Source of the DNA: Tabrizicola caldifontis
GTDB taxonomy: Bacteria; Pseudomonadota; Alphaproteobacteria; Rhodobacterales; Rhodobacteraceae
Assembly: GCF_004762095.1 (NCBI RefSeq)
Contig: NZ_SIJH01000002.1
Location: 62,001 to 126,000, forward strand
Length of the DNA stretch: 64,000 nt
Reading direction: 5' to 3'
In this document: positions 46,866 to 56,696 of the stretch, in pieces
Layout: every line of letters begins with the position of its first letter
Numbering within the stretch: position 1 is the stretch's first letter
The notes under the pieces: model-generated
The model's database searches: none
The model's input: only the letters and a program-made list of their open reading frames with translations
What the model was told of the DNA's origin: nothing
Program-made: the position numbers and the translations under genes

Positions 46866-46961
46866 GCGGTGTTTATGGCACCAAGATCCTGCGCTTGCGA
46901 TGGGGTTTGCCGTTTTTGCCGGAATTTCCCGGGACGTTCTGCGTTGTGCGGCACCTGCACT

Positions 46962-49009
46962 CTAGTCGCGCGCAACAGTACGCAGCTCCAGTTGCAGGAT
47001 CGCAGGCATGGGAAAGCATCGTCACCGGCGTCCGACAGGGGCATCGCACCGCGTGTCGTCATGCCGAACCCGGCTTCGGCCAGCACATCGCCAAAGGCCG
47101 ATCTGCCCAGGCTGCGCGAGCTGTCCAGCGCCGACTGCGCCAGCCAGGACAGATCCTCGACCGGGCTTTGCGGTTTTGCAGGCGTCAGCACGACCAGCAT
47201 CCGTTCCTGCCCCAGCACCTGGTCCGAGATCTTGAACAGGCCTTCCTTCAGTTCGTCACCCGGCTGAAGCCGACCCGCGAACCAATGGCTGATCGACCAG
47301 TCGGCGCCGATGTAAAGGACGTTCACGTCCACCGGCCCGTCGGTGTTGTTCCGCGCAAGCACATGTACCTTATCCTCGGGCAAGAGGGTCGGAACCGGAG
47401 TGAAGGGCAGGGGCTCAAGCGTCCGTTCCCCTGGCGTGCGGGTCAGAAATTCCACCTCTACATCCAGATTGCCGGCACCGACCGCCGCCCCCAGTTTCAG
47501 CAGGTTCTGCGCCCGGGCCATGGTGGTCAGCATGTCGGCCAGCGTGGCCGCCAGCGTCGCGCCATCCTTGTCGGCAGTCGAAGCCGAGGGGGTCGAGGCG
47601 AAGTCCCCGGCAAGTCCCGTCGCGGGCAGCACCCAGATCGCGTCCGGGCGCGGGCTGTCGGACAGGACGGCAAGCCGCAGGTCGGCGTCCTGATCGGCGG
47701 CAACGAAATTCAGACGCGGTCCGGCATTTGCCCTCAGCTCGTCCTGCGCCGCCAGCAGCGCATCGGCAGGGGCAGATCCTGGTAGTGGCAGGGCGACCGA
47801 CAGGGTGAAGTCAAGCGCCTCGTCCAGTTTGCGCAGGGTCACGCCCTTCGGCAGGTCGGCGGGCAGGGTCTTGCCTTCATGCTCGACCGGCTGAGCGGTG
47901 GCAGAGAAGGTGTCGACGCTGGTCAGCCGCACAAAGCCCAGCGCCGCGTCGCTGGCATCGGCGGCCGAAGCCATCACCGCCAGTAGCGCGCCTTCCGGCA
48001 GCCCGTGCAGGCTGCCCGCCGGGATGGCGAAGCCCGCATCCGTCACCTTGGCCTGCCATTGCGAAACCCTGGCGCCGCCCTCGCCGAAGAAGGCCACCCG
48101 ATCAAGGTCGCCTTCGAACAGTGGTGTCGATGTCGCCAGGTTCTGCACCGAATATCGACGCAGAATTTCCTGCCCGATCTGACCATAGGTCGCCTGCGGA
48201 AATTCGGCCAGAACCTCCATCAGCGTGAAGGTGAACACGCCCTGCGGGCCCGGCTTGCCCCTGGGCATGTTCCGTTCCGGCGTCACCTCATTCGTCCGGG
48301 CGGCAAAGAAGGCGACAAGGCTGCCTTCGCCGGTTGTCGCATCGAAGGGCGCCTCGGTCCTGCGCGGGTCGCCGATGCTGCGGGTGGCCAGACGCTCTAC
48401 TGCCAGCGGATCGATTCCCAGCGCCTCTGGCGGCAGCTGTCGTGTGCGCACCTCTTCATCCGCGCCGTCCAGGCTGCGGGTCACGGTGCCGGAGTGGCAG
48501 CTGTCGAACACCGCCCAGACATTCGCCCCTCTGGTGCGCAATCCGTCGATCAGCGCGTTTTCCACCACGCCGATCTGGTTCGACCCGGGTCCGATGTCCG
48601 CGGGCAGAAACAAATCATCAAGCCCGTCAAGTTCTGTTGCCGGATCCAGGGCCGGGGCCTGCGTGCCGTGGCCGCAGAAATGGAGATAGACGAAATCCCC
48701 CGGTTCCACCTTCGCGGTCAGATCGGCAAAGGCCGCGCGGATCGCACCCAGCGTCGGAAGCGGCGCGCCCTCGACTGCGTCCTACAGGATCGTCACGTTT
48801 TCCGGCGCGAAAGGCACCGGGGCCCGGCTGGTCAGATAGGTGGATACCAGTTGCACACCGTTGCCGGGGCCTTTCAGCCACCAGCGTTCGGCCCGGTTCT
48901 GATACCGGTCCACCCCGATCAGCAACGCATGGTTCTGTCGCGCCGGGGCAGGCAGGGCAGCAAGGCAAAGGGCAGAGGAGAGATTAACCTGTTTGATCAG
49001 TTGGTCATC
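46962..49009 (-). pseudogene. Disrupted periplasmic caspase-family protease
   Basis: Read on the minus strand, the gene once encoded about 680 residues. An N-terminal signal-like segment (SSALCLAALPAPARQ) leads into the caspase p20-type domain HALLIGVDRYQNRAERWWLK, then VTIL. There an in-frame TAG (48782-48784) interrupts the frame; it resumes with DAVEGAPLP, the His block YLHFCGHGTQ and the Cys block FDSCHSGT, so both catalytic residues survive. The C-terminal half resembles DUF4384-like regions (VHVLARNNTDGPVDVNVLYI). Near 47012 the frame is lost: the expected ending MPAILQLELRTVARD and its TAG (46962-46964) lie one frame over, consistent with one base missing from a C run. No sensible ATG remains at the 5' end either. 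Three lesions make it a pseudogene unless they are sequencing errors. Confidence 0.85.
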
Positions 49010-49617
49010 AATGCATAGGCCGCCGAAGCCGGCCCCCTGTTTTCGACTTTCACGGTAAAACTGCCCGCTTCGGTCGGGATCCAGCCGTAATGGGCGATGT
49101 GGGAAATATCGGTGTCGGAACAGACCAGAAGCCCCTGATCGTCATGGACGGTCAGGTTCAGGTTGGTCGCGGCGCGGGCCTCGACATAGACCTCGGCATA
49201 TTCGCCGCCCCGGGTTTCGATCGGCGGATAGGTGTCGCCGCCGCCGTTCTTCAGCGAACCGATGTTGTAGACCGGACCCGAAGCCACGCCCTTGAACTTC
49301 TCGGCCAGGATGTCGTCGATCAGACCCAGCAGCGCCTCGTCCCCCGCCGCCAGCGCCCTTGCGGTGGCCAGCATTTCTTCCCAGCCCATGGGTTCGCCCT
49401 CGCCCGCTGCGCCCCCGATGGCGGCGCGATCCGATCGCACCGGGGCCAGCGCCTTGCGCAGCCTTGCCGCCGACAGGATCAGCATCGGTTACGCCGCCGC
49501 GACCCCTGCCGCACAGGTTCGTGCGGAAAGTTCGGCCAGCTTCACGGGCGAAGGGGCATAGGCCCCGGCGGGCACAGCCGGGCAGAAGATGGACAGGGCA
49601 AGCAGCGTGGGGCGCAT
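48997..49617 (-). pseudogene. Disrupted small secreted protein with PPC-like domain
   Basis: From ATG at 49617 the frame encodes a signal peptide (MRPTLLALSIFCPAVPAGA) and 42 residues, then meets an in-frame TAA (49489-49491). It continues without shift for another 164 residues, including MGWEEMLATARALAAGDEAL, and a C-terminal region (NLNLTVHDDQGLLVCSDTD, then FTVKVENRGPASAAYALM) resembling pre-peptidase C-terminal domains. It ends just where the caspase gene begins, so the two were probably one operon. Family not recognised. The piece from 49485 could in principle still be translated from its internal ATG but without export. Confidence 0.75.
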
Positions 49618-49770
49618 CGCGGGGGGACTCGTCCGGCTTTGGGTGGCGCAAGGATGAGCCGCGGGTTTCCACCTGCAAATGCGGGATTTCCGCATGACGG
49701 CCTTTGTCATGTGCCCTTGGCAGGGGGCGCTGCCAGCAAGACGGCACCGACGCTGGACAAGGGTTGCATC

Positions 49771-50780
49771 ATGGTGGCGAAAGTGTCGGGCTGGCGGTGC
49801 TTATGGTGCTGCTGCTGGTGCTGGTGCGCCCGGCGGCGGCCTTGCCCCCGGACGCGGCAATGGACCGGGTCTTCACCGTGCGCAGCGCCGATAGCGAGGA
49901 CCGGTTCCTCGGCTCGGCCTTTCTTTGCGGCCACGGATCGGTGGTGGTGACCAACGCCCATGTGGTGGGCGAGGCCGAAGCCGTGCGGCTGGTCACGCGC
50001 CACGAGGTCGAGGCGGTGGCTGCGGTCATCGCCCGCGATCCGGTGCGCGATGTGGCGGTGATCTCTGCCCCGCCGGAGCTGAACGGCAAGCCGGGCCTGC
50101 CGCTTTCGCCGACCTGCCCGCCCTCGGGATCAAGGTCTTTGCGCTGCGTGCGCCGCTCGGCATCGAGTTCACGCTGACCGCCAGGTAGCCGAGGCGCTGG
50201 GTCTGTCCAGCCTTGGCTTGCTGATCGACGGGGTAGAGCCGGGGGGCTGGCGGCACAGGCCGGACTGGTCGGCGGCGACATCCTGATTGCGGTGGACGGG
50301 GCCAAATTGCTGCGTCCCGGCGACCTTGCCTTTGCGGTGGAACGGGCCAGCATCGCGGGTCATGCCAGGCTGACCATCCTGCGCGGCGGCAAGACGCCGG
50401 ATCTGCCCCTGTCGCTCGCAGCCCGGGATCAGGCGCAGGGACTGAAGCTGCGCCAGGCGTCAGCCACGATGCCCGAGGCGGTGACATCCTGCCGCCTCGC
50501 CGCGCTGGGTGTGGTGCTGGACGGGTCGGGGATGGTGACCACCGTCAGCGACAACTCTCCCGCGCTGCATGCGGGCCTTGGCAGAGGCGACCGCATCCTG
50601 ACAGTCAACGGCGCTGCGGTGGACCTTGCCGATGACGAGATCACCGCTCAGGTCCTGATCCTGGTGCAGGCGCCGAGTGAGGCGACGCGACATAGCCGTC
50701 TGGACCCCTGGGGCAGCCACGACGGGATGCGCCCGGTTGGCGGGGCGAATGTGCTTGATCCGGCAGTGGCCGTGTTCTGA
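49771..50780 (+). pseudogene. Disrupted trypsin-like/PDZ serine protease lacking catalytic Ser
   Basis: Remnant of a secreted HtrA-like protease. A signal-like segment (MVLLLVLVRPAAALPP) leads to GSAFLCGHGSVVVTNAHVVG (catalytic His) and ARDPVRDVAVISA (catalytic Asp). The frame shifts near 50100 (continuing as ADLPALGIKVFALRAPLGIEF in another frame), again at about 50184 (continuing VAEALGLSSLGLLIDGVEPG) and again in a six-G run at 50241-50246 (continuing LAAQAGLVGGDILIAVDG). Between the second and third pieces the segment that should hold GNSGGP is absent, so the catalytic Ser is gone. Two PDZ-like regions follow (to 50780). A further shift separates the ATG at 49771 from the signal segment. 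Confidence 0.85.
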
Positions 50781-50794
50781 ATGATCCCATGCCG

Positions 50795-51556
50795 ATGTCC
50801 GACCGCATCCTGATCGTCGAGGATGACGCCGAAACCGCCGCCGCCGTGCGCCGCAGTGGAACACCTAGGCTGCGCCGCCGACCATTGCGCCACGCTGGAG
50901 GCCGGGATCGCCGCCGCATCTACCCTTACAAGGTCATCGTGCTGGACAGGATGCTGCCCGGTGGCGACGGGGTAGAGGCGATGGCGCAGATCAGGGCGGG
51001 TGGCTCGCAGGCGCTGATCCTGTCTGCGCTGGGCCGTGCCGCGAACCGGGTGGAGGGGCTGGAGAAGGGCGCCGACGACTATCTGGCGAAGCCCTTTGAA
51101 CCCGACGAGTTGCGCGCCCGCCTTCGTGCGCTGCTGAGGCGCGCCACGATGCAGGTGCAGGACAACGATCTGCTGGCCTTCGGCGATCTGGAAATCCGGC
51201 TGAAGGCGCGAACGGTGCATGTCAGGCGCGTGCATGTCGCGGTCAGTCCGAAGGAATTCGAACTGATCACCTTCCTTGCCCGCCACGCGGGTCAGGTGGT
51301 CACGCGAATGCAGCTGCTGGAAAATGTCTGGAACCTGCATTTCGACCCCGACACAAATGTCGTGGATGTTCATGTCGGGCGGCTGCGCCGCAAGCTGGAA
51401 GAGGCGCGAAGCGACGCGATGCGCGACGCTGCGGCTGGCCGCAGCGATGGCGCTGGCAGTGGCGGCGCTGTCTCTGGGCGCGATGGCGCTGCAGTACCGC
51501 CTTGTCGAAGCCCGGCTGATGGAGGCGCAGCGTGGTCTTCAATCGGCCGATCTTGA
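50795..51556 (+). pseudogene. Damaged OmpR-type response regulator
   Basis: Starts MSDRILIVEDDAETAAAV, with the acidic pocket, phosphoacceptor Asp in VIVLDRMLPGGDG and Lys in YLAKPFEPDE. Between about 50860 and 50930 the frame is displaced: the real helix (VEHLGCAADHCATLEAGIAA) lies in another frame, so two opposite shifts leave about 20 wrong residues but restore the frame. The winged-helix domain is recognisable (SPKEFELITFLARHAGQVV, VVDVHVGRLRRKLEEARSD) but the last wing, normally IRTVRGxGY, is missing; the frame runs on into the start of the kinase gene and stops at 51556. It may be translated but is unlikely to bind DNA normally. Confidence 0.8.
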
Positions 51557-52574
51557 CGGCTTTGCCGCGCTGTATGACCAGCACTGGATCATCGCGCTGC
51601 GCCAGGCCATCGACTACCGCGCTGCGGCGGCAACGGCGGACGAGATGCTTCTGCTGATGGACCGGGGCGGCACCGTTCTTGCAGGCACCCGCGCGGGCTG
51701 GCCCGCGGGGCTGGCGGCTATGCGGCGGGCAATGCTCGGCCTTCTGGGCGCCCTTCTTGTTGCTGGCGCGCTGGTTGGCGGTTTCGCGGCGCGCTCGGTC
51801 ATGGCCAGGATCAACCGGATCAACGCGCTGGCCGACCGTGTGGCCGAAGGCCAGCTGGACGCCCGCCTGCCGAGGCCGCGTTCCGATGACGAATTCGGCC
51901 TGCTCGAAACCCATGTCCAAGCCATGCTGGACCGCATCCGGAATCTGAACCGGGCAACGCACCGCCTGTCCGACATCATCGCGCATGAACTACGCACCCC
52001 CCTGAACCGCATGCTGCAGAAACTGGGCTGGATCGAGGATCAGGACAACCTGACCGCCGAGCTGAAGACCGAAATGCGCCAGGCAATCTGCATGTTCGAT
52101 CCGCTTCTGGACATCAGCCGGGCCGAGGCCGACCAGGGCACGGGTGGCGGACTGGTGCCGGTGGACCTTTCCGTAGTCACAACCGAGATGTGGGAGCTTT
52201 ACCAGCCCCTGGCCGAGGACAAGGGTCTGCTGGCCGGGGCAACCATCGATCCGGGCCTTGGGGTGCTGAGCGACCGCAACCTGATCGCGCAGATGCTGGC
52301 CAACCTTCTGGACAACGCGATCAAGTGGTGCACCGCAGGCGACCGGCACCTGATGCGCGTTGCCGACACCGGGCCAGGCCTGCCGGGCGCGATGAGGGGC
52401 GAGGCCTTCGCGCGGTTCGTCCGTGCCGAACGTGACCGTGCCCTGCCGGGCCACGGCCTGGGCCTTGCCCTGGTCCGCGCCATTGCGGCCCGGCACGGCG
52501 CGCAGCTTTCGATGCCAGGGGGATCCGGTTTCACCCTTGAAATCCTCTGGCCAAGGCTTCAGCAATCTGGCTGA
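51447..52574 (+). pseudogene. Histidine kinase of the damaged two-component pair
   Basis: An uninterrupted frame encodes 375 residues from an internal ATG. It has a first membrane span (MALAVAALSLGAMALQ), a short periplasmic part, a second span (LLGALLVAGALVGGFAA), HAMP, the H-box DIIAHELRTPLNR, N-box MLANLLDNAIKW, G1 DTGPGLP and G2 GHGLGLALV. The catalytic core looks sound. However its true 5' end is lost: the frame overlaps the response regulator by 110 bases with no start matching the family, and the periplasmic part (GTVLAGTRAGWPAGLAAMRR) is much shorter than expected, suggesting deletions. Labelled pseudogene because of its ruined start and its broken partner; it may still give a protein. 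Confidence 0.6.
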
Positions 52575-52592
52575 CCCCGAAACGGGCCCGAC

Positions 52593-53983
52593 ATGCGGCG
52601 CGCGTTTCTTCTCCTGCTGATCCTTCTGGGCTGCGCGCCGTGGAACCAGCCTCTGCAAGGCGAGAATCCCGCGCTTGTCGAACCCGCGACTATCGGCGAC
52701 GGCGCGCTTTACGTCGGTCTCGCCTTCTCTGGCGGCGGGTTCCGGGCCACCGCCTTTGCCTATGGCATGCTTGAGGAACTGCGCGCCGCCGGGGTGGAAA
52801 CCGGCACGCCTGACGGCCTGCTCGACCATGTGCATCTGGTCTCGGGCGTGTCGGGCGGGTCAATCATGGCGGCGCAGTTCGGGCTGAACGGGCCAGCCGG
52901 GCTGACCAGGTTCCGCGACCGTGTCCTGGTGCAGGACGGCGAGGAGTACATGGTAACCTCCCGTCTGAACCCGCTGACCATCGCCAAGGGCATGGCAGGG
53001 GTCGTGAACCGGCGCGACACCTTCGGGCGCTGGCTGGATGAACGGCTGTTCCATGGCGCGACCTTTGGCGACCTGCACGAACGGTCTCGCGTCAAGACCT
53101 GGATCAACGCCACCGACATGGCGAACAACGTGCCATTCCTGTTCAGCCCGGAAACCTTCGATGCGCTTTGTTCCGACCTCTCGAAGGTCCGCCTCAGCGA
53201 AACCGTGGCGGCAGCTGCGGCCTATCCGCTGGTCTTCACCCCCATCGTGCTGGAGGCGCATCACGGGCGCTGCGATTACCGCGAGCCCGACTGGCTGACC
53301 GCGGCCCGCCACAACCCCGCGGTCACGGCGGCGATGCGTGCCCGTGCGCGGGCGCTGGAAAGCCATGCCGACCCCGACGAGGTGAAATTGGTCAAGCTTC
53401 CGGACGGCGGGATCACCGACAACTACCGCGCCACCGGCCTTGCGGTGGAACGCGCCCGGGCGCAGGTGCCCCATGCGCCGCTGACGGCGGCCGAGGCGGT
53501 CAGGCTGAAGCGGATGCTGTTCCTGGTGGCCAACACCGGGGTGGACCAGGATGACGACTGGACAAAGAAGGTTCCCGGTCCCGGCGGCGAGGCGCTGGCG
53601 AAGTCGATCGCCACCATCGCCTTGGCTGCCGCCAGCCGTTCGGGCTATGATTCCATGCGCGGCGAGCTGCGGCAGTGGGAAAGCGAGCTGATCGAATGGC
53701 GCTGCGCGGTTCGGCCGCCGGATGGGACTGCCGCGATGTGAAACTGTTCGTCGGCAAGGTCAGTTTCGCAACCCTTCCCCCCAGCCCTGCGCGACGGGAT
53801 GAACGCCGTTCCGACCCGGCTGAAGCTGAGGTGGACAAGGTCATCGCGGCAGGCCGCCTGGCGACCAGGACGACGCCCGAATTCAATGGCTTTCTGGCCT
53901 CGCTGGCAGGAAAAGACGTGGACAGCCGAATCCGCGAGGGGATTGCCTCGGGCGGGCGGCGGATTGTTCCTGTTGGCGACTGA
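52593..53983 (+). pseudogene. Patatin-like phospholipase lipoprotein, C-terminus frameshifted
   Basis: The first 382 residues (52593-53741) are open: a lipoprotein signal with lipobox LLGC (residues 12-15 region), then the patatin motifs GLAFSGGGFRA (oxyanion hole), SGVSGGS (catalytic Ser) and DGGITDN (catalytic Asp). It would be an outer-membrane- or inner-membrane-anchored lipid acyl hydrolase. After EWRC the frame stops at 53741, while the natural continuation LRGSAAGWDCRDVKLFVGKV and, after two more shifts near a six-C run (about 53777), VDKVIAAGRLATRTTPEF to 53983 lie in other frames. So only the last 80-90 residues are damaged and the catalytic domain may still work. Confidence 0.8.
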
Positions 53984-53987
53984 CCGG

Positions 53988-56516
53988 TCAGGCAGCGGTC
54001 AGCGGGGGGCGCACATCCGGCGGGCAATGCCTGGCAAGCGCGGCCTCGATCGCGGTCTTCCGCAGCGGTTTTGTCAGACACTCGTCGATCCCGACCACAA
54101 GGATGTTCTCGGCATCGCCCTCCATCGCATGGGCCGTAAGGGCGACGATCGGAACGTGCGCCCCGGGCGGTTCAAGAGAACGGATCACACGGGCGGCCTC
54201 TTTTCCATCCATCTCGGGCATGGAGATGTCCATGAAGATGATGTCAGGCCGGAAACTCTGGTACAGGTCTACCGCAAGGCGCCCGTTGTCGGCAAAGACC
54301 AGGTCAAGATCCATCGCGCGGACCATCTTCTGAAGGACCAGCTGGTTGGTCCTGTTATCCTCGGCCGCAAGCACCCGCAGCCGTCGCTTGTCGGATGGCG
54401 GCGCCGCAATGACGGGATCGGCCACGGAAACCGGTGCGGAAAGGGCCTGAAGGTGGCGGTAGAGATCAGAGCGCAGAACGGGCTTCTGCAGGATCGCGGC
54501 AAAGCTGTCGGCCGCCCCGCCCTGCCCGCAGGTATTTGAGCTGAGCAGGATCGCCGGCAACCCATGCCCCGCGGCGCGCGCCGCAGCCAGCAGGGCGACG
54601 CCGTCCATCTCGGGCATGGCATGGTCGGTCAGCAACACGTCGTAGGGCGGGTCCGATAACAGCCGCTCCAGCGCCTCGCCCCCGGAACGGCACAGCGTCA
54701 CCTCGATCCCGCAGGGGGCAAGCTGGCGTTCCAGGATCGTGCGGTTGATCAGCTGATCGTCCACGGCCAGCACCCGCCTGACGGCAATCGGCGCCTGCAC
54801 CGGGCCGGCGTCTTCGGCCACCGGAAGCGTCACGCGAAACCCGAAGGACGAGCCCTTGCCAAGGTCACTGTCCACCCAGACGTCGCCGCCCATGTGTTCG
54901 ATCAGGCGGCGCGTGATGGCCAGGCCAAGCCCGGTCCCCTCGAACTTGCGGTTGCGCTCGTCCTCGACCTGATTGAACTCGCCGAAGATGTGGTCGAGGT
55001 GTTCGGGCGCGATGCCGATGCCGGTATCCTCGACCGTGACGTGCAGGGTCTGCATCCCGTCCCGGCTGTCCACGCCGACGACGCGGGTCAGGACATGGCC
55101 GGTTTCGGTAAACTTGACCGCATTGCCGATCAGGTTGGTCAACACCTGGCGCAGCCGCCCCGGATCGCCGACGAACCGCGTGGGCAGGAACATGTCGAAG
55201 TCGATCATCATGTCGATGCCCTTTTCCCGCGCGCGGGGTTGCAGCAGCATCGTCACCTCGTGGATCGTGCGCTCCAGGTCAAAGGGTTCGGGGCGCAAGG
55301 TCAGGCGTTCCGCCTCGATCTTGGAATAGTCGAGGATGTCGTTGATGATAACCAGCAACGCCTCGCCCGACGACCGGATGGTTTCGGCGAAAAGGCGCTG
55401 TTCCTCGTTCAGGGTGGTGTCGCACAGCAGTTCCGCCATGCCGACGACACCGTTCATCGGGGTGCGGATCTCGTGGCTCATGTTTGCAAGAAAGGCCGAC
55501 TTGGCGCGGTTGGCGGCCTCGGCGGCGTTGCGTGCATCTTCCAGCGCCTGCTGCTGCTGCTTGGCCTCGGTGATGTCAACCCGCAGGCCCACATGGCCGC
55601 CGTCGGGCGTGGCCTGCTCCAGAACCCGCAGCCAGCGGCCATCGGGCATCTGCTGCTCACTGATCGAGGAAGGGGCGAAGTGCCGCTTCAGTCGCTGATG
55701 CAGCCATTCCTCCTCTCTTCCCTCGGCCTCGGGGTATTTCTTCAGCTTCAGCCCGTGGCGCAGGATCTGTTCGAAGGTGACACCGGGGGCGATGATATCC
55801 GCGCTGGGGGGATGGATGTCACGGTAGCGGCGGTTGCAGAACACAAGGCGGTCCTCGCGGTCGAACAGGACGAAGCCATCCGGTATCGCCTCGATCGCGG
55901 CCCAGTTCCGCATCTGTTCGGTGATGTCGATTGCCAGGCAGACAAGGTCGCCGTCACGGGCGCGATGGTCCTGCAGCTTGACCCAGGTGCCGTTGCGGAA
56001 TTTCAGCGTGACGGGTTCGATCGGGTCGCCCCCGATCCGCGCAAGCATTCTGGAAACAAAGCTTTCGGGCTCTTCCGCGCCCAGGTCGATCCGGCCCGAT
56101 CCGGCGATCAGGCGCAGCATTTCGGCATAGGCGATTCCCGGGGCTACCGGCTGGCCGCCGAAGGGGGCAAGCCAGGCGCGGTTTGCCGTGACCATGCGCA
56201 GTGCGCTGTCGAAAACCGCGAAACCATCCCGGATCGCATTGATCGAATCCCAAAGCCGGCGTTCTGCCATGACTGCGGCCGTATGCGCGCGATCCAGGTC
56301 CTTGAGAACGCGATGGTTCTGCGACTTCAGCGCCTCGGCCTCGGTCAGCGCGGATCGCACAGCCTGGCGCTGCTCCACGATCTGGTCGGACAGGGCACGG
56401 GCATGAATCGCCAGCTTTTCGTTTGCGGCGAAAAGTTCACGGCTTTTCTGTTCAAGCAACCGTTCCGCAGCCAGCCGCGCGCGCCGTTCCCTGGCCAGAC
56501 GTTCCGAAAGATCCAT
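53988..56516 (-). CDS. Hybrid sensor histidine kinase with two receivers
   Basis: An intact 842-residue cytoplasmic kinase. An N-terminal coiled coil (about 5-85) is followed by two PAS-like domains (about 87-200 and 203-315, the second with DGFVLFDREDRLVFCN), HisKA with phosphoacceptor His348 in NMSHEIRTPMN, HATPase (NLIGNAVKF, EDTGIGI, GTGLGLA), and two receivers with Asp631 (LLTDHAMPEMDG) and Asp763 (FMDISMPEMDG). No membrane span, so it senses an internal signal. ATG at 56516 chosen over an open extension upstream. Its stop lies 4 bases after the last remnant of the patatin gene, on the opposite strand. Confidence 0.92.
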   Translation of the reverse strand: MDLSERLARERRARLAAERLLEQKSRELFAANEKLAIHARALSDQIVEQRQAVRSALTEAEALKSQNHRVLKDLDRAHTAAVMAERRLWDSINAIRDGFAVFDSALRMVTANRAWLAPFGGQPVAPGIAYAEMLRLIAGSGRIDLGAEEPESFVSRMLARIGGDPIEPVTLKFRNGTWVKLQDHRARDGDLVCLAIDITEQMRNWAAIEAIPDGFVLFDREDRLVFCNRRYRDIHPPSADIIAPGVTFEQILRHGLKLKKYPEAEGREEEWLHQRLKRHFAPSSISEQQMPDGRWLRVLEQATPDGGHVGLRVDITEAKQQQQALEDARNAAEAANRAKSAFLANMSHEIRTPMNGVVGMAELLCDTTLNEEQRLFAETIRSSGEALLVIINDILDYSKIEAERLTLRPEPFDLERTIHEVTMLLQPRAREKGIDMMIDFDMFLPTRFVGDPGRLRQVLTNLIGNAVKFTETGHVLTRVVGVDSRDGMQTLHVTVEDTGIGIAPEHLDHIFGEFNQVEDERNRKFEGTGLGLAITRRLIEHMGGDVWVDSDLGKGSSFGFRVTLPVAEDAGPVQAPIAVRRVLAVDDQLINRTILERQLAPCGIEVTLCRSGGEALERLLSDPPYDVLLTDHAMPEMDGVALLAAARAAGHGLPAILLSSNTCGQGGAADSFAAILQKPVLRSDLYRHLQALSAPVSVADPVIAAPPSDKRRLRVLAAEDNRTNQLVLQKMVRAMDLDLVFADNGRLAVDLYQSFRPDIIFMDISMPEMDGKEAARVIRSLEPPGAHVPIVALTAHAMEGDAENILVVGIDECLTKPLRKTAIEAALARHCPPDVRPPLTAA

Positions 56517-56696
56517 CGCTTTGCTTCCGACATCACGCCTTCGGATCCGGGCTGCAGCAAAGTCCGCACATCCGGTTTCCGCCACTAGCCTCGCTGATCG
56601 AAGTGAACCAAGACTTAACGCCATGAGGTTCGCGCGACTTGTCAGGCCGGACGGGCCCGTGCGACATTTTCCCCATCCGCAAGGGAGGCATTTTCG

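Noticed and set aside
48782-48784. TAG in the caspase as pyrrolysine or programmed readthrough
   Set aside because: Pyrrolysine use is not expected in this lineage, and the same gene and its neighbours carry other disabling lesions.
46962-54000. A transposon or phage insertion as the cause of the damaged cluster
   Set aside because: No transposase, integrase, terminal inverted repeats or target duplications are visible; the lesions are point-like or simple deletions.
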